From Rhynchospora pubera (taxonomy: Eukaryota > Streptophyta > Magnoliopsida > Poales > Cyperaceae): a stretch of 64,000 bases of DNA. This document shows positions 11,610-23,418 of the stretch, piece after piece. Position 1 is the stretch's first letter; each line of letters begins with the position of its first letter. A program made the translations under genes and the position numbers. The notes under the pieces are model-generated. The model saw only the letters and a list, made by a program, of their open reading frames with translations. It had not been told where the DNA came from and made no database searches. The stretch lies in contig CM051462.1 in assembly GCA_028095005.1 (NCBI GenBank), positions 85,013,846 through 85,077,845 of the forward strand, given 5' to 3'.

Positions 11610-14523
11610 ATGGAATCGATAGAAATGTATGATGTAACAATAATGAATGAACGCTTGAAACGGCTTAATAAAGCCTCGAATGATGGAGACATTAATGAAC
11701 TCAATCAGCTTATGGAGGAGGATCCATCTCTGTTAGATAAATTCGATCATGTTGTCCCAGAGAGAGCGCGTGATAACCCTCTTCACATAGCAGCATCAAA
11801 CGGCCATGTTGATTACACCATGGAAGTTCTTCGGTTGAAGCCGCAGCTGGCAGAGATGCGCAATAGGGAAGGGCAGTTGCCTCTGCATTTGGCAATAGCT
11901 AGAGGTCACATCGAAGTGGTTGAAAAGCTTCTTGATCATACGGTGAGTTTAATTTTCCTCTCTTTCACAGGAGTTAGGTAATTAATTAGATATATATATT
12001 TTTTTTTTCAAATCTGAGGACAATCACCGCTAATACAATTATCGTAATCATGCACCTTCAATAGAATACTCAAATAAACAAAGTGTCGACTCTCTCCTTT
12101 GGTTGCTGGTGGTCTCAATTTATAGACCATACCATATAGAGTACAAGTGTCAGATTCCGGGAGGCCTTTAATCTAATTTGAGATAATTTTTTTCTCAAAT
12201 GATATATCGTAAATTATAGTCTGTTAAAAATTAAAATTAATTGATGAACGGTTAAAACAAACACCAAATGATCCAAATCCCATCACTTTTTATATATCAT
12301 ATACGCACCATGCATGCCTACAATTCAGAGGTGAAGCCAGAAAAATAATTTAAGTGGGGCCAATATGTAAATTTTACTTTTTTGAAGGGGCCAATCTACA
12401 TAATTACAAATACTTTCACTAAATTTAGCTTATAAATATTAATCAAATTAAAAAATGTGGGAAGGCCAAGCCCACCAAGGTCCCCCACCTTGGCTCCGCC
12501 CCTGCGTACAATTAATGTCAGGTTTAAATTAAAATTTATATTTTAATTTAAAGATGGCAAAATTTTCAAATTATTTGATTATGAAGTGATAAGAACTACT
12601 CGATGGGCAATATATCTATAATTTTTAATGTTAGATGCTCAAACAAATTCGGTTACAATTCGTTACGGACTTTAATTTGTAAATATCATTTCCAAATAAA
12701 TTTCAGAATGGTCGAAAATTTCATCTCCGCCCGGAGAGCAAATATGGATATATGGCCGCTCATATTGCAGCAATAAATGGGGAACATACCATCATGAAAA
12801 TGCTCGTGGAAGGATGCAAGCATGTTTTGAATGAAACAACTCCAAGACATGAAACTCTCTTACATTTGGCTGTCGTGGCAAACTGCTTTGACTCCGTTTG
12901 TTACTTGATTAAAAAGGGTATTAACCTCAACGAAAAAAATGTTGATGGAAACACTTGTTTGCATCTCGCATGTCAAAAAAGAAACCACCAAGTACGTATA
13001 ATATCCTTCAATTTCTCTATTTAAGGCACACAACTATATATATAATATGAGTAAATTTATTGTGAACCATGAGGTTTCATGCACCATGACCGTTTTGGTC
13101 GGTGGTTCTATAAATTGTCAACTTAATTTGACCAACCCAATATGTATATTGAAATCTCATAGAAAACAAAGTTTTACAATTTTTTAAATTTTTTTTACTA
13201 TTTTTTTCAAATTTTTTAAAACTTGTCATTTTTTGCTATAAATTAGTATATTTGCAGCAAAAAAAAGACAAACTTTAAAAAATTCAAAAAAATAGTAAAA
13301 TAATTTAAAAAATTATAATTTTTTTTTGCTATGAGATTTCAATATATAGATTGAGTTGGTTAATTTAGATTTATCAATTTATAAAATCACCGATCAAAAC
13401 CAAGACTCTATGCATGCATCATGCTCATGCATGGTTCACGGAACCCTCTATGCATCATGGTTCACAATAGAAATTCTCATATAATATTCATAAAAATAAG
13501 CGGTAGCCTTAGAAATTTGACATGTAGAAACCATTTTAACATCTTCTTGTTAATTTTTAGGTGATTACATATTTATTAGATCAAGAGGGTATGGAAGTTA
13601 ATTCTACCAACGCAAGGGGCTTAACGCCACTTGATGTACTATTAGTTACATCGTGGGATTCGGTCACTGATGTATCTCTAGTGGACATATTAAGAAGAGC
13701 TGGAGGGCAAGGAGCTACAGAACTAGGGAATCTCCAATCAAATTTTAGTAACTCAAGATATATCTTCTCATATCGAAACAAACACATGGTAAAAGCGCAG
13801 AATGATGCACAAATATTATTAGTTGTAGCAACATTGGTGGCAGCCATGACGTATCCAGCAATCTTAAATCCTCCTGGAGGCTTTATTCAACTCCCATTTG
13901 ACAAGGAAGATGCTTGGCGCCCTTTTGGCGAGGATGATGTTCAGAGCAAGTTAAACACTACTTTTTATAAAAATTGGATATACACTGATTCATTTCCTTC
14001 AGGACGACCAGTTCTTCTTTGGCAGCTAAATACTTTTTTTATCCTGAACTCTATGGCATTATTTTCATCAATAAGTGTCATTCTCATTTTGTTATGCGGA
14101 ATACCTCAAACAAAGATCATGATGAAGCTCTTGGTGGGCGTTTTGTGGCTGGCGGTCTTTTGCACAGCACTTGCTTTTGCATCTGCATTTCTCTTATATT
14201 ATGTTCCTTTTTCCTTTCTCTATGACATCATAATTGAAGAATATTTTTCTAGCACTTTATGGGTGTCTGAGTTAGTCATCGCATGGTCTGTTGTCTTCGC
14301 CATTGCGGGCTTTTGGGCATCGTATCAAGTGATTAGATTCTTATGGAAAAAAGGGGGATTTAAAGGAAAACTGCCAAATTGGATCAGGAAAGTTCAGTGT
14401 CCAAAAAATGAAAGGTTCAGAAAAACTACCAGTATCATATGTATGGTATGTTTTTTAGGTATTATTTGTCTTACAGTTTACGAGTTGTGGCGTAGTGTTA
14501 CTTATTACTTATATATAAATTAA
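11610..14523 (+). CDS. Ankyrin-repeat protein with PGG transmembrane domain (paralogue B)
   Basis: Exons are 11610-11942, 12707-12991 and 13561-14523, with GT-AG phase-0 introns and a product of about 526 residues. Exon 1 is longer than in the paralogues because the start MESIEMYDVTIMNERLKRL adds about ten residues; an internal ATG at 11643 would give a start nearly collinear with A and C and cannot be excluded. Ankyrin signatures are NPLHIAASNGHVDYTMEVL, LPLHLAIARGHIEVVEKL, LLHLAVVANC and CLHLACQ. The PGG domain has NPPGGFIQLPF at about residues 309-319, followed by several membrane segments and a conserved LPNWI..V..PKN tail. Intron 1 carries a hAT MITE and intron 2 a foldback MITE, so both introns are enlarged (764 and 569 bp). 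The reading frame is intact. A membrane-bound ankyrin signalling role is inferred from the family. Confidence 0.9.
12326..12505. mobile_element. hAT-type MITE (CAG ends) in intron 1 of paralogue B
   Basis: The left end is CAGAGGTGAAGCCAG and the right end is CTTGGCTCCGCCCCTG. Flanks are CTACAATT (12318-12325) and GTACAATT (12506-12513), seven of eight matching if one extra C is counted with the right end. It is about 180 bp and noncoding. The same family recurs at 22064 and 29631. Confidence 0.75.
13049..13478. mobile_element. Foldback MITE with 9-bp target duplication in intron 2 of paralogue B
   Basis: Nearly the whole 430 bp folds back on itself. The left arm (13049 to about 13250) matches the reverse complement of the right arm (about 13257 to 13478), including the shared TATTGTGAACCATGA terminal part. 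The target duplication ATATAATAT is perfect (13040-13048, 13479-13487). Nine bases fits Mutator-like elements. No coding. Confidence 0.85.
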
Positions 14524-15424
14524 TTTTTCAAAAATCTAGAACAAATTATGTATCACATCTTTTTTATATATTGTGTGTTTGTATTTTATTGAAATTTTAG
14601 TTTGCTTTGTAACTTTGTATGAAATATTGGTAACTTTGAAAATGTTTTGAATAATGCACTATCATGTCGTATAGCTATTTAATAAATTGAGCTATATTGC
14701 ATTCTGATATCGTAATTCACTCGTTCCTTAGGCCTTTAATTAGAGCTAATAATGTTTCTTATAGGAGTACTTTGATTCTTTGAAAAGGTTAGCTACTTAG
14801 CTTTATATTCTTTTATAGGTCTAGTTCTTGAGAGAAAGGTTTCTAATTATCAGTGTGGGACTAAACAAAATGATGTGATTAATTTGATCCGGATGTAATC
14901 TAAAGAGTCCTAACATCCCCGAATATTGTTCTTGATAAATTGATTGTTTTCGGCAGAACTCGTGGGATTCAAAGGCCCAAACCAAAAAAACAATGTTTTA
15001 GTCTGATAGACTTCGCTCAAACTTGTAAATGGGGCTTTAACTAGCAGTTAAAAGATAATTTGTTTTTTCTCCTTACCATCTGATTTTCGTTAGGCCGCCA
15101 ATATTCCAACTGAACAGCGATTTTTTTTTTTCAGAAATTATAACCACCATGCTCAGAATACCATCTCGATCATTGTTGAACTAAAAATTAGACTTTCGCT
15201 CTCTCTCTCATGTGCACTCTCTTTCCGCTCTCTCCTCTCACGCGCACTCTCTTTTCCTTCTCTCCTCTCTCCTTCCCTGGCACGTTCAACTTCTCCGCCT
15301 CATCTCTTCCCTCCTCTGCCACACTCCCTTCCGTCCCTCTTCACTCTTCTTCTACCTCCACGTCTACTCCTCTCTTCTCTGTCTTCTTCCCTCTGCCTCC
15401 TTCATCAATGATTCCTTTCCCATC
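14524..15424. other. 3' flank of paralogue B and pyrimidine-rich block
   Basis: 14524 to about 15100 shows no recognisable feature apart from the 3' flank. From 15190 to 15410 the plus strand is very C/T-rich (CTCTCTCTC, CTTCTCTCCTCTC). A purine-rich counterpart lies at 17520-17630, so the two may be the arms of one element around the 112-bp repeats; clear terminal repeats were not found. Confidence 0.4.
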
Positions 15425-17510
15425 AAATAGTGAGACAGCAAAACAAATTGAACATACGAATGAACAAAGTGAACATATATTCTAACAAAGTGAGACATAA
15501 AATAAACACAGAAGTCTGACGCAGAACAAAACAAATTGAACACATGAAAGTAACAAATTGAACTTATGAATGAACAAAGTGAACATATACACCAACAAAA
15601 TGAGACATATAAAATAAACACAGAAGTCTGACGCTCAACAAAATAAATTGAACAAATAAAAGTAACAAATTGAACATAGGAATGAACAAAGTGAACATAT
15701 ACACAAAAAAAATGAGAAATATAAAATAAACACAGAAGTCTGACGCACAGCATAACAAATTGAACACATAAAAGTAACAAATTGAACATATGAATGAACA
15801 AAACGAACATATACAACAACAAAGTGAGATGATCGGAGGTGAAAACTGAGTCAAATTAAACCTCAAATCTAATCTAATGCAGTGTAGTTTGAGGGTCGAA
15901 TCATGGGGACAGATATTCTAAATTTTTAAGTTAAATTAATTTAATTCGATTGATCTAGGGGTAAACAAGACAAGTATTGATTGATTGATTATAAGGATAA
16001 AGTTTAAACTAAAGAAATTAAATCTAAATACTAATTAACCTCTAAATTACTCTAATAATTAAAAGAAATAATCAAACTTCAATTAAGGACTTAAACTAGG
16101 GTCAATTGATCGGGTTACACTTCCTGGCACTATCCAGGCGGAGCCGCCAGCTTTCTAGCGGGTCGCCAGAATAGTTCGAAAAATTAGTTTAATCAGATTC
16201 TAAGTTTTGTACGTACAGGTTCTTTGGCTTAAACTCTGGTCCAAATACTAACTGTCGTTCTTGATTTGGTATAACTAAGTTTTAACCTCTAAACCTCCAA
16301 AAAATCCTAAGTTTCAACTCTCGTTTCTTGGCTTAGGGCTTTAGGGTTTGTTTTAACTATTTGGTAGGATATCCTAGATCTCCCGATCTTAGGAAGGAAT
16401 AAATTTTTCAGCTAAGTTCCGGTTTCACCTTTTGAGTATACTGCTTATCCTATGGTAAGTAAGTATGAATTGACTTGAAATTGGGATTCTTTGTGCTTAA
16501 CTACTAGGCAAGGCCTTAACCTAATTAGCAAACCTTGAAAACAAACAATTCATAATCACAAATCAAACAAATAAACACAAGCAAAGGAAAGCAACTCAGA
16601 AAAATTAGAACCCTAAATTAAACTTCATTAATCTACCAAGTCATGGTTCCCTACAATTGCTCCTAAATTAAACTACTCACTACAAGTCATAATAGAGCAT
16701 AAAAACAACATGTTTCCACAAACTGAACATCAAAGAAAGAAAATAGAGAAAGATTACAACAAAGAACTAAAGAAAACTCTCTCAGCTTGAATCCTGGCGG
16801 GATCGACAGGAGACAGGCTGCGGGTGATTTCTGCTAACTCCTTTCTAATCTCGTTCTAAAATCTGACTTTGACTTTTTGGTGCCCTTCCACATGTTTAAA
16901 TAGGCTTCAAAGGCGGTTTTCATGTGTGGAGATTTTGTCTTGTTCGTCCGAAAATAGGGAATGAGCTCTACCAAAAATATCTGCTCAAAGTCGGGCTTGG
17001 CGGTTTGAGTCAGGCGGGGTCGCCTGGATCCTGGCGGGGTCGCCAGAACAAGGGTCTTGTCTGGTTTGACCCTGCTCCTTTGCTCCAATCACTTGAATCT
17101 TGGCTTACTTCGCTTGAACTCTGTCCGGGGCCCAGATTTGCATCAAATTGTCATTGAAACTGAAAATTAAAAAGGACAAATAGCGGTACCATGTTTCTAG
17201 CCTAAATTGCAGTAAAATCTAACTAAAACACAAACTTTTAAGTAAAATTAAGATCTAAAAAGGTTGAATATTTCGATGTGAATCATGTCTATCATGAGAC
17301 ATATAAAATAAACACAGAAGTCTGACGCATAGCAAAATAAATTGAACACATAAAAGTAACAAATTAAACATATGAATGAACAAAGTGATCATCTACACCA
17401 ACAAAATGAGACGTATAAAATAAACACAAAAGTCTGATGCCAAGCAAAATAAAATGAACACTTAAAACAACAATTTGAACAGAGGCAATAAACAAAGTGA
17501 ACAAAGTCAA
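15425..17510. repeat. 112-bp tandem repeat, interrupted by a solo LTR
   Basis: The marker AGTCTGACGC recurs with an exact 112-bp spacing (starts of GAAGTCTG at 15511, 15623 and 15735, then 17317, and AAAGTCTG at 17429). Removing the solo LTR plus one target duplication gives 112 bp between 15735 and 17317 as well. A truncated, diverged copy ends near 17510. The units are A-rich (AACAAATTGAACA, GTGAACATATACA). Confidence 0.85.
15830..17294 (-). mobile_element. Solo LTR (Gypsy-like), 1465 bp
   Basis: The ends are TGAT and ATCA, flanked by the perfect 5-bp duplication TGAGA (15825-15829, 17295-17299). Excising it restores the surrounding 112-bp repeat without a gap, so the borders are firm. A TATA-like TTTAAATA on the plus strand near 16896 suits transcription on the minus strand. 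It contains several GGCGGGGTCGCC-like repeats (about 16985-17055 and 16130-16170). No internal retrotransposon coding is present. The Gypsy label is inference from sequence style. Confidence 0.85.
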
Positions 17511-18108
17511 GTCTGACGCACAGAAGGAAGGGAGGGGGAAGAGAGAGAGAGATGCACAGAAGGAAATGAGAGGAAAAGGGGAGAGACGGAATAGTGCATA
17601 GAAGGAAGAGGGAGCGTACCCGGGTGAGGAGAGGGGAGCGCTTCGAGCGATGGTAACGATAGAGATGGCAGTAATCAATTTCTTTTTTTTTTGTTAAGTT
17701 TCTTTTTTTTTTCTGGGAGAATACCAAATTGAAAAGAACTTGTCAAGTAATGGACGTATATTTGATTGTGTCAAATTTTTGAAGGGAGTAAAATTTTAAA
17801 AACAATAACGAAATTCTTTTCTATATTTTTGCTTTTATAGAAAAAAGAAATATGTTATGATTATGCATAATGTTTTCCTAGTTGTCAAGGTATTTTGTGG
17901 TACTTTTGTTTTAGATAACCACTGCCTAACAATGACACTAGTGATTTCTTTTCTTGATACTTGACAAACATAAATCAATTTTCTGGAAGTTAATTTAAAA
18001 TTGCTACGTTAAAGGTTGATATTTATCATTAACATTCTTGTGACAGTTTCCCCTAGGTAAGACATGTTGGTGATGCCATAAACCGATAAAGCTGTTACGC
18101 ATTAGAAC
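17511..18108. other. Purine-rich block and AT-rich intergenic
   Basis: 17520-17640 is G/A-rich, including GGGAGGGGGAAGAGAGAGAG. Two long T runs follow (17682-17712). The remainder to 18108 shows nothing recognisable. Confidence 0.4.
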
Positions 18109-18396
18109 TAAAATGCTTTGCAAAGCATAGAGCACCTATGCTTTGGAGTCTGTGTCCGTTGGATCAAGTTCAGATTCGGGATTGAGATCAAATCGGACAG
18201 CAAAAATTTAGGCGCTGAAGTCGGATCCGTTTCTTCGTTAGTTTATTTCATTCCTTCCGTCTTTTTTCTGTCTATAGGTCTTCTCCGAAAGAAATAAATT
18301 ATACTCCATCTCTCCCTGCTCGCTCTAAAGTTTAAAACCCGGTCTCTCCCTGCTTTTCTACTCCGCATGGTGCCCTTCTATCTATATCTCATTTTC

Positions 18397-19450
18397 TTTT
18401 TGAGGGCCAGCAAAATACCAGCAATTTTTTCATTAATAAAAAAATTTACAAAACAATCATAACATAACTCAAAACACATTAATGGTAAACTCCTAATCTA
18501 ATTTACCGACATCTCTCTACTAAGCCTGACACTGATATCAGTACCAATTGGTATTAATCAAAAGAGAAAGAATTCAATACAACTATCCCTATTACTAATA
18601 CTAACTGTACTGGTTCTGGAACAAACAAAAGAAAATCCAGTCTTAGCAACTGCCACTTATACCAGTACCAAGCTCATACCAATACCTATTAGGACTTGTA
18701 CTAATTTTCAAACTTGTCCCCAACCTAACCAGTACCTATGAGACCATTTTCACGACCATGCAGACCAAAATTACATACCCACATCGTCACGGCTACCGCT
18801 TGCCTTCACCTCGAACGCCTTTATGACGAGACTGACGTGCAATGCCATAAGACCATCCTCGTTGGAGCCGCCCACTAAACCTTCCTCTCGATCCGCTCTG
18901 TGAGGAAACCAACTCCTTCATTCGAGAATTTTGTCGCAAAGAAACTTCCATCAGGCTTCAAATAATGGCCTCCGTCCCTCGACGGCATTCAACAAAGGGG
19001 AGATAGGGGTTCAGATACATACTCACGTGACCACACACTGCATCTTGGCTGGATGTCCAAGACGGCCGTGCCGCACCAGATCTCGGCTGCTGCCCACAAG
19101 CCGCAACACACCTCGACCTGTGTACCTTAACGGTCGCACTGCACCTCGGCTGCGTACTCACGATGGCCGCACCGCAATCTCAGTCTCGCACTGCACCCTT
19201 GGCGTCCGCACTGCACCCCGACAGTCTCAACAACCAAAACACCTCCACGACGCACGATACCCGGCTTCGAGCCGCCGAATCAACAGATCACCGTCTAATA
19301 AAGACTGTACTTGTAGCAAAAAGGGAGGGAAGAACGAAAAAAAAGTGACGGGGGGAGATCGGTGGCAGCCGCCTCCCCCGTTTAGGGTTTGAAAAAGGCT
19401 AGGGTTTTTGGTTCGCGTTTTTTCCAAAAGAGCGAAGGGGTCCTATCTAG
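18397..19450 (-). mobile_element. Non-autonomous LINE-like retroposon
   Basis: The 18-bp duplication TATCTATATCTCATTTTC precedes it intact (18379-18396). On the right the same word is split by the MITE at 19458-19858 (TATCTAT at 19451-19457, ATCTCATTTTC after the MITE). The minus-strand 3' end (T run, then GAGGGCCAGC, ATACCAGC and TTTCATTAATAAAA) resembles the 3' end of the LINE at 6466. A C-rich 5' part ends near 19450. No reverse transcriptase is present. Open frames within 18931-19392 have no recognised domain. Confidence 0.65.
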
Positions 19451-19457
19451 TATCTAT

Positions 19458-19858
19458 GGCTGTGCTCCAGGACTCAAGTAATAAAAAAAAGGGAAGGGGA
19501 TGGAGAGGTCTGGAGAGGAAGAGAAAGGTTATGGAAAGAACTAAAGTAAACATAGTACTTGCTCCAGTACTTCATAGAAGGGAAGAGAAAGGAAGAAAAT
19601 AAGTTCTATTGAGATGACCATTTTGCCCTTTTGAGATCTTTTAGACACTAATAAATTTAAGGATATTTGAGTAATTTAACAGATCTTACTCTTTCTACAC
19701 CCCGATTTGAGAGTAACAAAAATCAAGCTTTTAATGTAACTTAGGCACCCTGTACCTCCTTCCGTTCCCTCTCATTTTGAAACTGGAGCAAGTAACGAGT
19801 TACTCTGCCCCTTACTTTCTGTTCCCTTCCATCAAAAATCGCTGCCTGGAGCACAGCC
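19458..19858. mobile_element. PIF/Harbinger-like MITE, family 1, copy 1
   Basis: Perfect 14-bp terminal inverted repeats GGCTGTGCTCCAGG are flanked by TAT on both sides (19455-19457, 19859-19861). A sister copy with the same ends and a TAA duplication lies at 21607. Three-base duplications fit PIF/Harbinger, although TAT departs from the usual TWA. No coding. Confidence 0.7.
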
Positions 19859-20057
19859 TATATCTCATTTTCATTTTTTTTTTTTCTTGGTGCGGCAAAG
19901 TCTTCTCATTTCCCTTCCGCTCAAACAATCATCTCCTCATTTCATCCTGAAATCACATATTCGTAGACACTCTCGCTTGCTCATCTTTTTTCATTTTTTC
20001 CCCAAAATTTTGTGAATTTCTTTTTGGAGAAGTCAAATTATTGTGTGATTTTTCTTA

Positions 20058-20220
20058 GGCTCTGTTTGAATGCGTTGAGAATAAGATAGGAAGAAGGGAA
20101 GAAATTTATTGGGAAGTGTGTAACTTTTGTGAAGAGTTTGGATGGTTAGAAATAAATTTATTGGTAAAAAATTATTATTTCTTATTTCTTATTCCGGAAA
20201 GAAGCCATCCAAACGGAGCC
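20058..20220. mobile_element. Tourist-like MITE, family 2, copy 1
   Basis: The ends are GGCTCTGTTTGAATG and the inverted CATCCAAACGGAGCC. Flanks are TTA (20055-20057) and CTA (20221-20223), a 3-bp duplication with one mismatch. It is 163 bp. Related ends occur at 23419 and 31566. Confidence 0.6.
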
Positions 20221-20609
20221 CTAAAGAAGTAAAATTTATGGAAAATATGACAATTGAACATGCCGAAGTCAAATCCTGTTGTTTTATTTTTCTACACGTC
20301 CCAAGTTTGTATTTGATGTTGATTTTAATATAGTAATTTTTTATACTTGGGAGAGATTGGAAAAATAGTCAACAATTATCAAATATCAATCAGGCCAGCA
20401 GTGAAAAAGCACATCAATTAATCAATTTAGATAAATTCTAATTAAAGTATATACAATACAATCATGTGAATGTTCCACTTTAATAGTTATAGTACGTGTT
20501 TAGTGGATTTCATTATTTATATGTCTAGTCTGATGTGTAAAAATGTTTAGAACATATAAGCTGAACATTAGCTAGATTGGCGGACATCTGATGCTGGCCA
20601 TAAAAGCAC

Positions 20610-20658
20610 CTTTTCTTATTTTTTTTTTAGACATTCTAGATAGCGGTTATCTAGTAAA
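20610..20658 (-). mobile_element. Ultra-short retroposon tail, 49 bp
   Basis: A T-rich run followed by AGACATTCTAGATAGCGG and TTATCTAGT is flanked by the 13-bp duplication GCCATAAAAGCAC (20597-20609, 20659-20671). On the minus strand this is a hairpin-forming 3' end plus poly(A), that is, an almost completely 5'-truncated retrotransposition. A second copy lies at 45416. Confidence 0.7.
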
Positions 20659-21606
20659 GCCATAAAAGCACTTGGAAGCATTGATTAAATGCCTAATCAT
20701 GCATGTACAAGCATCGATTAAATGCAATTACAGGCGTATACAAGCATACATACATAGTTTAGAAACGTACATGCACATAAAAATAGATAATCATAGCTTT
20801 CATTTGATGATTAAATGCAGATATAAGGCACTGATATATTACATGATTCAAGAAGGATGTACATAAATCATTGACTAAATACTTACATAAATCAAGCATA
20901 ATATCATTGCATAATTCAAGTACGCTATTTAAATCTACCCTAAATGGCATATACTAAAAGTGAGATAATTACACTAATGGAAAACCAATCTAATCAGGTC
21001 GGTTTGGATTAATCCAAATTTTGGCTGATGGACCAGATACACATTTCGACTCCAATTCAAAATTGCTGAATTGCAACTCTTTCCACCAAACAGTATCTAT
21101 CTGTAAATACAGATACACACTTGTACCACAAGTAAATTAGAGACAAATGGATCAACAATCATCATCTACACCTACACGAGAAAATCTAAATAATAGACCA
21201 TAGAAGAACAATTACGCTCCATTTAGTGCGGTTAATGAATTTATGTACAGGTGCTAACCAAGTATTCAGCCTTGTGTCATAATCAGTGTGGATAATCTCA
21301 TTTTAACATTAATTAAAGATTAAATGAACTAATACAGAAAACAAAATTCATTTTCACATGCCTTATTTTTCTGGTAAAGTAAAATCCTTAAATATCAACA
21401 ATAATTGCAGCTGAAAACCTAAACACAATTTGCAACAGTGAAATAAAAGTAGAGAGAGCAGCTGACCATGTAAAATTAACGTGCATTGATCCTGAATAAC
21501 TCGAATTTGCAACAGTGAAAGCTTTTATGCAAGTTCCATGAAACTGAAAACTTTTCTTTTTCATTTCAACAAAAGAAACTGCATTTTTTTCTTTTGGCAA
21601 CCTTAA

Positions 21607-21874
21607 GGCTGTGCTCCAGAACGCGAAAGCAAAAGGGAGAAGAGGCGAGAGGAGATTAGGGGTGCCAGGTGAGGCTCACCCCCCAAATCGGGGATTAGCG
21701 ACAGCGAGTAAAGTCTTCGTAGATTTGTCTCTTATCTCACTTCGTCTCATCCCTTTTCATCCCGTCTCATCCTTCGTTGTGGAGCGAGTAAACTCGCTCG
21801 GGCAGGGTCGGAAATTAATTCGTCGCCTCGTCTCCCCTAATCTCATCCCTATCTTCGCGTTCTGGAGCACAGCC
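21607..21874. mobile_element. PIF/Harbinger-like MITE, family 1, copy 2
   Basis: Perfect 21-bp terminal inverted repeats begin GGCTGTGCTCCAGAACGC and are flanked by TAA on both sides (21604-21606, 21875-21877). It is 268 bp. Its open frame has no recognised domain. Confidence 0.8.
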
Positions 21875-22063
21875 TAAGAAACAAGATCAATTTGAAAATT
21901 CTAGTGAAGTCAATTCAGAATTTTGTTTCAATCGACATTCCACTTAAGGCAGTTGAAATCTATCTATACGGCCAGGGGCGGATCCAGAAATTTTTTTAGT
22001 CTAGGCACAAAAATTGTGGAAATCGACATTCCACTTAAGGCAGTTGAAATCTATCTATACGGC

Positions 22064-22304
22064 TAGGGGCGGATCCAGAAATTTTTTTAGCCTAGGCACA
22101 AAAATTGTGGAAAGCACCGAAAGAGTAAAAAATATTGTGTTAGATCAAACCTTAAGCACATAATTATTCTATTTCCACCAAAAATCCATGCACTGATCTT
22201 TTTTTAGCCTAGGCACAATCCAAATTTACATATATGAACCCTCCATTTTTTAAATTTTATCCCAGGGACTTGCCATGGGATCTGCTATATTGGATCCGGC
22301 CCTG
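22064..22304. mobile_element. hAT-type MITE (CAG ends) with duplicated left junction
   Basis: The ends are TAGGGGCGGATCCAG (first base changed from C) and the inverted TGGATCCGGCCCTG. The 8-bp duplication TATACGGC is perfect (22056-22063, 22305-22312). The left 40-odd bases of the MITE plus the flanking host sequence occur twice in tandem with a 91-bp period (first copy of the end at 21973). Confidence 0.8.
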
Positions 22305-22865
22305 TATACGGCTACTTTAGAATTTTTTTAAATAGAACCCCCAAAATTGAAATATTGCACAAATAAAAAATTTCATCCAAATTTAGAACTCTGGAAGTGG
22401 AATGTACAAAATTACCTGTCACGTCTGCTGATTTGGCCTCAACCGCACTAGTCCCAATCGACGATGCTAGGGTTTAGGGTTAATAACATCTTTCGTCTTC
22501 GCAGGTGTGCACGGAGTCGAAAGTGAGAAGTGAGAGAAGAGAAGGTGGGGCAACCAAGGAAGTGCCCAGTTGAGGCGATAGACGGAGAGGGAGAGTTCTT
22601 CAATCTATGGATCGAAAGAGAGAGAGAACATTTAGGTTTTTATTTTATTTTTTTTCTTTCGAATGAGAGAGTGTCTGTCTTGAATGGAGGCTAGAGGAAA
22701 CGGAGAAACTCAAACGGAAGAGGAACTTAAAATTAACAGACCTTAGCGCTTCAGCTGTCTAGCGCTTGAAATCAAGCTGTCCGATTCAATTATTGCACAT
22801 CTGAACTCGATCCAACGGATAAAAACACTAAAGCACAGACCCTCTATGCTTTGCAAAGCATTTTA

Positions 22866-23415
22866 ACCAACCTCTATATATATATATGTACATTAATCAT
22901 CAAATTTAGGTGCTAGTCATTACCTCAGAAGATAAGACATTACATAAGTTCTTCCTATTTGTTCTTTCTGGTTTACTATGATCCATATTTTACATTTTTT
23001 TTTCTATTTTGGAATTAACTTAATTAATTCCTCGTTTATATAAATTATTCCATAAAAAGATAGATTAACATTTTACTGAGAAAAAAATAATTTTATTTTA
23101 TGATAAATGTACACAAATTTGAGAATTAAAAATAACTTTTGAATTTCAGTCAAGAAAAGCAAAAAAAGGTGTTACGTACAAACTACTTTGTCAGTACTAG
23201 TCAGGGAGTAAAAAACCGTGAGAAGAATGCGTGTCCTGTGATTTGGAATAAGAATGTCATGCCACAGAATTTTCTTTCTATTCTTTTTCTCAACCCTTCT
23301 ATATATAAAAGAAATGTAAACTTGTTGGTAAAAATCCATGTTATAAATATATACAAAGAGGTCGTAAAAGAGGTGAAGAATGAAATTCTTTGAGGGGAAA
23401 TAATTACACAAAATC
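22866..23415. other. AT-rich intergenic
   Basis: Nothing recognised. Overlapping open frames at 23139-23483 are AT-rich and lack known domains. Confidence 0.4.
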
Positions 23416-23418
23416 TTA

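Larger units (their letters stand above)
18109..22865. mobile_element. Mutator-like element with about 110-bp terminal inverted repeats
   Basis: The left terminus (18109 to about 18222) and the reverse complement of the right terminus (about 22745-22865) share TAAAATGCTTTGCAAAGC, then ATAGAG, CCGTTGGATC, GTTCAGAT and ATCGGACAGC. ATGCTTTGCAAAGCAT, next to each end, is itself a perfect 16-bp palindrome. A 9-bp target duplication was not found. The 4.76 kb is inflated by later insertions (18397-19450, 19458-19858, 20058-20220, 20610-20658, 21607-21874, 22064-22304). No transposase is recognised. Confidence 0.65.

Noticed and set aside
15364..15866. Cys/Phe-rich minus-strand frames
   Set aside because: They come from the 112-bp A-rich repeat and shift with each unit. 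No domain.
18931..19392. 153-codon Arg/Thr-rich frame
   Set aside because: It lies in the GC-rich 5' part of the non-autonomous retroposon on the strand opposite to its transcription. No domain.
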